The position numbers and the translations under genes are program-made. This document shows positions 26,673-33,745 of a DNA stretch of 64,000 nucleotides, one piece after another (position 1 is the first letter of the stretch; the number at the start of each line of letters is the position of its first letter). The stretch is from the NCBI RefSeq assembly GCF_026870155.1, contig NZ_CP113975.1, positions 2,294,001-2,358,000 on the forward strand, read 5' to 3'. This stretch comes from Flavobacterium marginilacus. Its GTDB lineage: Bacteria; Bacteroidota; Bacteroidia; Flavobacteriales; Flavobacteriaceae. The notes beneath the pieces are model-generated. The model searched no databases. It was given only the letters and a program-made list of their open reading frames with translations, and was not told the origin of the DNA.

Positions 26673-27037
26673 GAGGGTTTTTCTTTAGCACGATTTTTCT
26701 CTTTAGCATTTTCTATTCCAATTTTTTAAGCTTCGGTTTTCCGTTTTAGTTCGGAAGTTATGTTTGATAAATTCCAATTGTTGGGAAAAAAGAGCAGAGA
26801 TTAATTTTTTGGCTTTCAAGATTACGTTTCAAATGTCAGCGTTAGTTTGGCAGATTAAGTTTTTCATTCCTCAGGTTATCAATTCCTAATTTTCACGTTT
26901 CTGCTTTTCGGCGTAAGTTTGGCAGATTCCAATTTTTCAAATTCGGCGTTCTGTCTGCGTTCGGTTTTTTACGTTTCTGCTTTGATTTCTATTGAAAATG
27001 AAAGCGTCAATTAGGCACGAATTGGCTGTAAACTCTC
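26673..27037 (-). other. Cassette H copy 2: ORF-less cassette
   Basis: Near-identical to 17574-17936 with scattered substitutions and small indels (AAAGAGCAGAG for AAGGAGCAGAG, AATTAGGCACG for AATTCGGCACG), so it is older than the cassette G duplications. Confidence 0.6.
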
Positions 27038-27170
27038 CTGTAACGTTCTCGCGCTACAAGCGGTTTGGGACTAAATTAGCGTTATTTTTCGGTTTAGCCA
27101 AATTCTTGCAAATACAAAACCATATTTCAATTAAGCCAATTGCCCAAATCGCTTGTAGCGTGTGTTATGG
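27038..27170 (-). repeat. attC-like site 22 (family c), of cassette G copy 4
   Basis: Boxes CTGTAAC / GTTATGG. Interior matches the other family c sites. Confidence 0.87.
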
Positions 27171-27490
27171 TGTGTAGCTTGACGATTGCTGAGCACGAAC
27201 GATTTGACATTTCAATTATCGATTCCTATTTCGGTAGCTTTTCTGCCTTCCGATTTTCCGTTCCAAATAGTTTCACGCTTTTAAGTTTCAATTTCGGTTA
27301 ATTCTCAAAAAAAAGCGACAAAAAAAATCCGCTTTCGGTTTTCCACAAAGCGGTTTAACGTTTGTTTGTCCGCAACAATTAAGCGTCGAATTTCGGTTCA
27401 GATTTTCGTCGGCTCGGTTTCTGTTTCGGTTTGTATTTTTCGGATTAAAACTCCTGATAAAAATTGTCTGTTGATCGTCGGAGCTATACA
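27171..27490 (-). other. Cassette G copy 4: ORF-less repeated cassette (tandem with copy 5)
   Basis: Appears identical to 17121-17440 and is directly followed by copy 5, making a 453-bp tandem duplication. Confidence 0.65.
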
Positions 27491-27623
27491 CCATAACGTT
27501 CTCGCGCTACAAGCGGTTTGGGACTAAATTAGCGTTATTTTTCGGTTTAGCCAAATTCTTGCAAATACAAAACCATATTTCAATTAAGCCAATTGCCCAA
27601 ATCGCTTGTAGCGTGTGTTATGG
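27491..27623 (-). repeat. attC-like site 23 (family c), of cassette G copy 5
   Basis: Boxes CCATAAC / GTTATGG. Interior matches the other family c sites. Confidence 0.87.
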
Positions 27624-27943
27624 TGTGTAGCTTGACGATTGCTGAGCACGAACGATTTGACATTTCAATTATCGATTCCTATTTCGGTAGCTTTTCTGCC
27701 TTCCGATTTTCCGTTCCAAATAGTTTCACGCTTTTAAGTTTCAATTTCGGTTAATTCTCAAAAAAAAGCGACAAAAAAAATCCGCTTTCGGTTTTCCACA
27801 AAGCGGTTTAACGTTTGTTTGTCCGCAACAATTAAGCGTCGAATTTCGGTTCAGATTTTCGTCGGCTCGGTTTCTGTTTCGGTTTGTATTTTTCGGATTA
27901 AAACTCCTGATAAAAATTGTCTGTTGATCGTCGGAGCTATACA
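27624..27943 (-). other. Cassette G copy 5: ORF-less repeated cassette
   Basis: Fifth copy, second member of the tandem pair. Confidence 0.65.
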
Positions 27944-28076
27944 CCATAACGTCCCCTTGCTACAAGAGGTTTGGGGTTAAATTAAGCCTTATTTTCGGAT
28001 TTGCCTAAACATTCCAAATACAAGAGCATTTTCAAATTAAGCCAATTGCCCAAATCGCTTGTAACAAGTGTTAGGC
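27944..28076 (-). repeat. attC-like site 24 (family a), of cassette O copy 2
   Basis: Boxes CCATAAC / GTTAGGC. Interior matches site 16, including the CGCTTGTAACAAG variant arm. Confidence 0.86.
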
Positions 28077-28403
28077 GAGGGTTGTTTTTGTCGAAAATAC
28101 GATTTTAACCGCAAATTTCTCAAGTTTCTGTTGGCAGATTCCAATTTTCACGTTTCTGCTTTTCGGTTTGTAATTTTCGATGTTTTTTTACTTTTCCGTT
28201 TTTTTGGTTTCTGCTTTTATAGATTCCAACTTTCAAACGTCTGTTTTATAAATTCCAATTTTCACGCTTCTGTTTTCAAGATTTCAATTTATCAAGTTTC
28301 TGTTGGCGATTCCAATTTTCACGCTTCTGCTTTATAAATTTCCTGCGAGCTACAAACTTCATTTCCAAATCGGATTTATCTGCGTATTTTCGGCACAACT
28401 CTC
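28077..28403 (-). other. Cassette O copy 2: ORF-less cassette
   Basis: Second copy of 23680-24006, apparently identical, with the same site variant. Confidence 0.6.
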
Positions 28404-28535
28404 GCCTAACGTTCTGGCGCTTGTAGCAGTTGGGGATTAAAGATGCGAGATTTTTCCATTATGCACAATTTTCCAAGTACAAAACCATCTTTAAATTCAG
28501 CCTAAAACCCCAATTGCTACAAACGGCTGTTAGCG
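28404..28535 (-). repeat. attC-like site 25 (family e), of cassette S
   Basis: Boxes GCCTAAC / GTTAGCG. Stem TTGTAGCAGTTGGGG/CCCCAATTGCTACAA; centre AAAGATGCGAG as in sites 1 and 3. Confidence 0.84.
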
Positions 28536-28562
28536 GTAGTCCTTTCTATTTATTCTGATTAT

Positions 28563-29021
28563 TTACTCTTCAAAATCATCTGAATGTGAATTTGCTTTTA
28601 TAAGCTTTTCTCCATTTTTAAATGATAATTGTAATCCGTGTTCAATTTCCCATTCGCATTCACAAGAAACACATAAATATATTGTTCCATTTTCACTCCA
28701 ATGCAAAACTATTTCTCCAACTGTAACGAAATTCCATATTTCACTTTTAGTTTTCAAGTTTAGGTTTTTCGTATAACCCGCTTTTAGAATTTCTGCATAA
28801 TATTCATATACTTTTTCTGAATCTTTATTTTTATCAGTTTCCGTTAATTTCAAAAAATTTTCAAAGGCTATTTCTGCATTTTGAATATATTCAGAATCTT
28901 TTTCTACTAATGTAATTTTTATTTTTTCATTACTAAAATATGGAATTTCTAAAGGAGAAGCTTCCAACCAATCGGAATCATATTCAGTTTCTTTTAAATC
29001 TCCGAAAATTTTTGATTTCAT
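28563..29021 (-). CDS. Cassette S: DUF6985-like protein
   Basis: 152 residues. The N-terminal MKSKIFGDLKETEYDSDWLE and the C-terminal IYLCVSCECEWEIEHGLQL followed by SFKNGEKLIKANSHSDDF match my recollection of the DUF6985 family, a cytosolic family of unknown function with the conserved C-x-C-x-W-E-x-E-H-G-L motif. No signal peptide. No TAnnTTTG promoter occurs between start and cassette end. Confidence 0.75.
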   Translation of the reverse strand: MKSKIFGDLKETEYDSDWLEASPLEIPYFSNEKIKITLVEKDSEYIQNAEIAFENFLKLTETDKNKDSEKVYEYYAEILKAGYTKNLNLKTKSEIWNFVTVGEIVLHWSENGTIYLCVSCECEWEIEHGLQLSFKNGEKLIKANSHSDDFEE

Positions 29022-29047
29022 CGTAATTTCGTTTTTTGTAGGATTAC

Positions 29048-29180
29048 CGCTAACGTCCCCTTGCTACAAGAGGTTTGGGGTTAAATTAAGCCTTATTTTC
29101 GGATTTGCGAAAACTTCCCAAATACAAGACCATTTTTAAATTAAGCCAATTGCCCAAATCTCTTGTAGCAAGTGTTATGG
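29048..29180 (-). repeat. attC-like site 26 (family a), of cassette T
   Basis: Boxes CGCTAAC / GTTATGG. Perfect 12-bp stem. Confidence 0.88.
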
Positions 29181-29191
29181 CTAGTGCTTTT

Positions 29192-29758
29192 TCAATGTTT
29201 GAATTTTAACGTTTTAATTGCTCTCAAAAATGCTTTCTGATTTTCTTCCTTCAAATTGTAACCGCTAATCTGAAATTTCATTCCTTTTCTATTAGTACTT
29301 GTATTTTCAAAATATACACCTGTTGTTCCTTTTTCAGCATTTATAGGAACTACAATTTTTGCTTTAAGTCCATTTATTGTCTCTTCGTAACTGGTGTTCT
29401 CTATAAATTCATTTAGTTTGGTTTTTCCTCCTCGTGCAAAGAATTTATAAATAGGTTCATTAATTGTGTCTAACTTGCTAAGTTCCCAATCAGGAGTGAA
29501 AATACTGTCATTATTTATTATGTAATAATAACCATTATTGAAACTTTCTTCAAGGTTATTTGAGTATAATCCATAGTCAAAGTATAACGTATCGTTTTTT
29601 CCGATTGCTATTTTTCCAACAAATGAGTCAATTCCACGTTGCTTTATGTAAGTCCAATCTTTTGGAGTTTTCATTGAAAAAGAACCTAAATCCATTTCCT
29701 TTTCACTACTAAAATTCAGTAGTAAAAGTGTTAAAAAAAGAAGATTTAATATTTTCAT
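29192..29758 (-). CDS. Cassette T: exported protein of unknown function
   Basis: 188 residues with a hydrophobic N-terminus (MKILNLLFLTLLLLNFSS) acting as signal peptide. The mature part starts FSMKTPKDWTYIKQRGIDSF, then VGKIAIGKNDTLYFDYGLYS, and ends in a beta-rich segment (KGMKFQISGYNLKEENQKAF). The layout is reminiscent of small periplasmic or outer-membrane-associated proteins, but no family is assigned. No internal promoter. Confidence 0.7.
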   Translation of the reverse strand: MKILNLLFLTLLLLNFSSEKEMDLGSFSMKTPKDWTYIKQRGIDSFVGKIAIGKNDTLYFDYGLYSNNLEESFNNGYYYIINNDSIFTPDWELSKLDTINEPIYKFFARGGKTKLNEFIENTSYEETINGLKAKIVVPINAEKGTTGVYFENTSTNRKGMKFQISGYNLKEENQKAFLRAIKTLKFKH

Positions 29759-29792
29759 AATTCGTCTTAGGATTTCGGTGTTGTAGTATTAG

Positions 29793-29927
29793 CCATAACG
29801 TTTCGCGGCTATGCGAAGTGCCTTCTCTTTGCCGCTTCACTAATAATAGCTAAAATAGCCAAATTTTTCAATTTGTACTATTTTATCCAAAAAAAGCGGA
29901 AGGCATTTCTCATAGCCGCTGTTGGGA
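29793..29927 (-). repeat. attC-like site 27 (family d), of cassette F-prime
   Basis: Boxes CCATAAC / GTTGGGA. Arms CGCGGCTATG.../...CATAGCCGC replace CGGGCTA/TAGCCCG of sites 5 and 12, keeping the pairing. Confidence 0.8.
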
Positions 29928-30310
29928 GTAGTTACTGACTTATACACAATCCATATTTTAATCAGTAACGGAGTTGGATAGACTACTCCTGTCTTTTTCT
30001 TTCTACACAATCCAAATCAATGAAACCAATTATTTATTGCGCTTAGCAAGCCTGCTAGGCGAAGTCAATAATAGGGGTTTTGGGCGCTGTTTTTTTGGGA
30101 TGTTTAAGTTTTCGAAAGTAAATTCTTGACTTTGTCATTTATTTTCGATAACTTCGCCAAGTCTTTTACGTTGTCAAACGTATTGAAAGTGAACTTTCTA
30201 CGATTCCCAATCGAAAGACTTGAAGCCTAAATGCTTTATCCTTTAAACATCCCAAAAAAATATCCCGAAAATTTATTGTGCAAGAAACTCCGTAGTCTAC
30301 TGCCAATTAC
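29928..30310 (-). ncRNA. Cassette F-prime: diverged third copy with compensatory stem changes
   Basis: The long stem here is TTTTTTTGGGATGTTTAAG (30090-30108) with CTTTAAACATCCCAAAAAAA (30241-30260). Compared with copies 1 and 2, both arms changed in step (GTGATTTTAA/TTAAAATCAC to GGGATGTTTAA/TTAAACATCCC). The terminal GTTGGGAGTA/TACTCCCAAC also replaced GTTATGCGTA/TACGCATAAC. The inner junction core is conserved. Confidence 0.55.
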
Positions 30311-30443
30311 TCCCAACGTCCCCTTGCTACAAGAGGTTTGGGATTAAATTAAGCCTTATTTTCGGATTTGCCTAAACTTCCCAAATACAAGACCATTTTT
30401 AAATTAAGCCAAATACCCAAATCTCTTGTAGCAAGTGTTACCA
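30311..30443 (-). repeat. attC-like site 28 (family a), of cassette U
   Basis: Boxes TCCCAAC / GTTACCA. Perfect 12-bp stem. Confidence 0.87.
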
Positions 30444-30465
30444 GTAGTTTTTTTGTTTTGCTTTG

Positions 30466-31062
30466 TTAATATTGATAATTTAGGGTTGTTAGAGTTCCTG
30501 TATATGTTCCTGTAATAGTATTTTGTGCATTTGAAAAAGAAAAATTGATTGTATAAATTCCATTATTATATGAAATGCTTGTTTGTCCACTTGTCATATC
30601 ATCAGAACTTAGAGAAGTCCTCGAAACTAATGCTCCATTTTTAATCACAACATTTGTATTTATGCCGGTATGGTCAATAAATGGATCATTAAAATTCACA
30701 TTAGTATGGGAATTTTTGACATTGTATGTTGTGTATTGAACGCTTCCAGGATTTAGACTTGAACAATACATATTAAAATCTATTAGCTGGGTTATTTTGT
30801 CTGAATAAATGAAATTATTATTTTGAATTGTTACCTCGTCATTTGTCAAAATAAGATAAAAGCTTCTCTTGTCATAAGTCACGTCAGTACCAGTATAATT
30901 TGGTTTTATAAATCCTTTTGTTAGATTTTTTTCTATACCGTTTACAATTAGTTTTCCACTATTTGTTGGAATGTTATTTATTGGATTATCATCACTTTTT
31001 GAGCAAGATGAAAATAGAATAATTGAAGTTAATAATTTAAAAATTAATTTTTGTTTTCTCAT
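30466..31062 (-). CDS. Cassette U: lipoprotein of unknown function (first cassette)
   Basis: 198 residues. MRKQKLIFKLLTSIILFSSC is a signal peptide ending at a lipobox Cys, followed by SKSDDNP, the usual acidic export signal region of Bacteroidota surface lipoproteins. The mature chain is Asn/Thr-rich and beta-like (GIYTINFSFSNAQNTITGTY, then TGTLTTL). It is the cassette next to the candidate attI and promoter, so it should be the best expressed. Confidence 0.72.
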   Translation of the reverse strand: MRKQKLIFKLLTSIILFSSCSKSDDNPINNIPTNSGKLIVNGIEKNLTKGFIKPNYTGTDVTYDKRSFYLILTNDEVTIQNNNFIYSDKITQLIDFNMYCSSLNPGSVQYTTYNVKNSHTNVNFNDPFIDHTGINTNVVIKNGALVSRTSLSSDDMTSGQTSISYNNGIYTINFSFSNAQNTITGTYTGTLTTLNYQY

Positions 31063-31092
31063 CGTATTATTTCTTATTTTTAGTAAAATTGC

Positions 31093-31154
31093 TGGTAACT
31101 ATTATATACACGAATAAAGCCAACTCCTTTTATTCTCAATTGGTATGTTATGCG
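31093..31154 (-). other. Candidate attI or short attC at the proximal end
   Basis: TGGTAAC (31093-31099) closes cassette U but is not followed by an attC arm of families a-e. GTTATGC lies 48 bp further right (31148-31154), and GAATAAA/TTTATTC can pair in between. It could be attI or a 62-bp short attC-like site. No published consensus applies, so this is inference from position. Confidence 0.4.
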
Positions 31155-31200
31155 CATGTTTTTAGTTTAATTTATGCGTTTTATTTTTATTCGCTTTGCA

Positions 31201-31231
31201 CAAATTTAAAATTATTTCTTACATATCGAAA
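31201..31231 (-). promoter_or_regulatory. Candidate cassette promoter (Pc)
   Basis: On the minus strand TTTC, 19 nt, TAAATTTG: -7 box exact, -33 box one mismatch. It points into the array, with its RNA start about 95 bp before the first cassette boundary. Confidence 0.45.
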
Positions 31232-31289
31232 GGGTTTATGATTTTTTTCAGCGATGTACTGTTTACATAGGTATATATCATTATTGTTT

Positions 31290-31507
31290 TGGGACGCTTA
31301 CTGGGTATAAGACAAACGCAATAAAGAAGGAATGACTCTTATTTAGGCTTTTATATGGAACTTAGGAAGTCCTTATGAAATATCAAGAGAACGGCACAAG
31401 TGAGCAATACTCACAAGGCTTACAGTATCAAAGTTCAAAAGAATGGCGGATGGTGCTGTATGTAGTGAAACAGCCTCAGTAATGGAGGTGGAGTGAAGAG
31501 CTTTCAG
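31290..31507 (+). ncRNA. Probable group II intron 5' fragment (no reverse transcriptase left)
   Basis: ACTGGGTATAAGACAAACGC, GGAACTTAGGAAGTCC, a GTGAGCAATACTCAC hairpin and AGAATGGCGGATGGTGCTG followed by TAATGGAGGTGGAGTG resemble the ribozyme part upstream of group II intron ORFs as I remember it from Bacteroidota. The sequence breaks off into unrelated repeats at about 31507. Recognition is from memory and needs a covariance-model search. Confidence 0.35.
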
Positions 31508-31622
31508 TGTATCTCGCTTTAGCTTCTAAAAAAGTTTTCGCCACAGATTCACAGATTTTAAAATCATTTTTTATCTGTGAATCTGTGGCGAAATTTCATC
31601 AATTTCCGCGATCCAACCTTGC
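31501..31622. repeat. Hairpin repeat, copy 1
   Basis: TTTCGCCACAGATTCACAGAT (31536-31556) is the perfect complement of 31573-31593. The flanks CTTTCAGTGTATCTCGC and ATCCAACCTTGC recur in copy 2. Confidence 0.7.
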
Positions 31623-31713
31623 AGTGTGACACTCGCACCAGCCCAATGATACCTTATGCTTGCGACGGCGGAGGCAGGTTTTATTGGTTTCAAATAGGGT
31701 TTAAAACTATGCA

Positions 31714-31836
31714 CTTTCAGTGCATCTTGCTTTAGCTTCAAAAAAAGTTTTTGTCACAGATTCACAGATTTTAAAATCATTTTTTTATCTGTGAATTTGT
31801 GGCAAAATTTCATCAATTTTCGCAATCCAACCTTGC
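31714..31836. repeat. Hairpin repeat, copy 2
   Basis: Same layout as 31501-31622, with arms 31749-31769 and 31787-31807 and a few substitutions. Confidence 0.7.
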
Positions 31837-31897
31837 TTTCAGTCTGCCTAACCAAATCTATGGACTTTCAGTCCGTAGTGGTTTGGTTGATATATTT

Positions 31898-32057
31898 AGA
31901 GTCTGTTTAAATTTTATTTTGAGATTTATTATTAGAGGATTTTTGAGTGAAACGAGACAGATTTTTATAAAATAGCAGTGCTGTTCTGTAAAAATTTAAC
32001 GAAATTGCAGCCAAAAATCGTCATAAGAGAGCCAATAAATAAAACTGAAACGGGCTC
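31898..32057. mobile_element. 160-bp MITE-like element, copy 1
   Basis: Termini AGAGTCTGTTTAAATTTTAT and ATAAAACTGAAACGGGCTCT are imperfect inverted repeats; non-coding. It is homologous end to end with 33497-33658 and 48665-48827. Confidence 0.65.
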
Positions 32058-32494
32058 TTACCAGCTCTTCATTTTTTAGTCAAAAAAGTTTATCAATTAG
32101 TGTGATTTCTATAGCTGTAAATTACTGTTAAAATGAATATGACTATTCTTAACTAATACCAAACAGATCGAATTAGCCACTGATTTTAAAAAATAGTACT
32201 GAAATCTGTGAGAATCTGTGTAATCAGTGGCGAAAAAACACATGGTATTATTTGCGGGCAGTCATAAAAAGGAATACAAATTATTTGCAAAAAAAAAATT
32301 AACTTTAATTAAATATAAATCCCTATTACTGGCAATACAATAATTGATTTACATCATTAATATATCCTATTTACAAAAGTGGAAAAAAATAATCAAAACC
32401 CTATAATAATAAATAATGAATGCTGTTTTAAAATAAACATATAAAGTTGCAGTCTTCTGACAATAAAAAATGACACACAATTAATTGAAATATT
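32058..32494. other. Gene-free stretch before the phospholipase gene
   Basis: No ORF is supported. It holds an imperfect palindrome at about 32175-32234 (GCCACTGATT ... AATCAGTGGC) of the same style as the hairpin repeats, then AT-rich leader sequence. Confidence 0.5.
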
Positions 32495-33397
32495 ATGAAA
32501 AATTATTCAAAAAAAATAGCACCGCTTTTGATTCTGTTTTTAGTATTAAGTTCTTCTTTATGGGGGCAGTCTTCGTCTATTTTTAAGAAACAGGATTCGT
32601 ATCAAACTCTTTCAAAAATGTGGGAATTAGAACCAGACAGTACAAGTGAGACCTTTTTGTTTACCGCATATAAGCCAATTTATATTATGCCGTTCCGGTT
32701 TTCCAGCCATAGAAGAGAAGTTCCGTTTGAAGTAGCTCCGGATGATATTCCTGCAGCTGAGGAAGTTCAGTTACAAAATGTAGAAGCTGCCATGCAGTTT
32801 AGTTTCAAGACCAAATTAGCGCAAAGAATCTTTGGTGAAGGAGCTTTATGGTTGGGCTATACTCAAAAATCGTATTGGCAGGTTTATAATGTAGAATACT
32901 CAAGACCATTTAGGGAAACCAATTATGAACCCGAGATTATTTTTAACTATCCTGTCACAATTAATTTTTTAAAACTAAAGATGCTTGGCTTTGGATTTAA
33001 CCATCAGTCAAATGGAAGAGAAGGGCATAAATTTACGAGAAGCTGGAACCGATTTATCCTGCAATCGGGTTTTGAAGATAAAAATTGGAGCTTGCTTATC
33101 AGAACATGGTTTGCAATGGAAACTAATGAAAATCCCGATGTCGAAAATTATATGGGCAGAGCTGATGCCGCCTTTAACTATAGACTAAAAAAACATTTGC
33201 TGACATTAAAAGCACAGCATTCTTTGCGATTTGGTGACAATAATCATGGCAGTATTGAGTTTGATTGGGCTTTTCCTATATATGGAAACTTAAAAGGGTA
33301 TGGTCAGTTTTTTCACGGATATGGCGATGCAATGATTGATTATAATCAGATTCATACCATTGCAGGAATTGGGATTGTATTTGCGGGAACTTTATAA
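32495..33397 (+). CDS. pldA: Outer-membrane phospholipase A
   Basis: 300 residues with signal peptide MKNYSKKIAPLLILFLVL followed by SSSLWGQ, then a predicted 12-strand barrel. The OMPLA catalytic region GFNHQSNGREG places His170 and Ser172, RSWNR supplies the Asn of the triad, and RFGDNNHGSIEFDW is the calcium-site region. The enzyme hydrolyses phospholipids that reach the outer leaflet. It is monocistronic between repeats. Confidence 0.9.
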   Translation: MKNYSKKIAPLLILFLVLSSSLWGQSSSIFKKQDSYQTLSKMWELEPDSTSETFLFTAYKPIYIMPFRFSSHRREVPFEVAPDDIPAAEEVQLQNVEAAMQFSFKTKLAQRIFGEGALWLGYTQKSYWQVYNVEYSRPFRETNYEPEIIFNYPVTINFLKLKMLGFGFNHQSNGREGHKFTRSWNRFILQSGFEDKNWSLLIRTWFAMETNENPDVENYMGRADAAFNYRLKKHLLTLKAQHSLRFGDNNHGSIEFDWAFPIYGNLKGYGQFFHGYGDAMIDYNQIHTIAGIGIVFAGTL

Positions 33398-33496
33398 AAT
33401 GATAAAATGTTGAAGAATGCTGCTTGGAAAAATGTAGTTTTAAGCTTTAAACCTGAAAAATATTTTACTGTTAAACTTTGAATTAATTTTACTTTT

Positions 33497-33658
33497 AGAG
33501 CCTGTTTAAATTTTATTTTTGAGATTTATTATTAGAGGATTTTTGAGTGAAACAAGGCAAATTTTTATAAAATAGCAGAGCTATTGTATGAAAATTTAAC
33601 GAAGTTGTAACCAAAAATCATCATAAGAGAGCCAATAAATAAAACTTAAATAGGCTCT
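33497..33658. mobile_element. 160-bp MITE-like element, copy 2
   Basis: AGAGCCTGTTTAAATTTTAT ... ATAAAACTTAAATAGGCTCT; same family as 31898-32057. Confidence 0.65.
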
Positions 33659-33683
33659 TACTGCACTTTTTTTTAGTAAACAA

Positions 33684-33710
33684 AAAAGGCTGTCCGAAAA
33701 GACAACCTTT
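33684..33710 (-). terminator. Terminator of the M16/SusCD operon
   Basis: Minus strand AAAGGTTGTC...GACAGCCTTTTTT hairpin with T-run, 36 bp after the M16 protease stop. Confidence 0.65.
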
Positions 33711-33745
33711 AATGACTAATTAAATATAAAAAAAAGTATTCAAAT

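Larger units (their letters stand above)
9993..31099 (-). mobile_element. Integron-type gene-cassette array (28 attC-like sites, 29 cassettes, no integrase seen)
   Basis: Structured sites of 131-135 bp recur between short inserts. Each has outer core boxes (RYYYAAC ... GTTRRRY-like), a short unpaired spacer, a 12-17 bp stem and a 60-80 nt variable centre. In all 29 inserts the 7-mer at the left end is the exact reverse complement of the 7-mer at the right end, although the 7-mer changes between inserts (GTTACCA/TGGTAAC, GTTGGCA/TGCCAAC, GTTGGGA/TCCCAAC and so on). This is the attC cassette rule: core boxes travel with their own cassette. In all gene cassettes but one the gene reads leftwards and stops just before its site, the normal orientation. 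With no intI in the window this is formally a CALIN-type array, or one end of an integron. Confidence 0.88.

Noticed and set aside
13738..30443. CRISPR array
   Set aside because: Repeats are about 133 bp with internal variation, spacing ranges from about 320 bp to 2 kb, inserts contain whole genes, and no cas gene is present.
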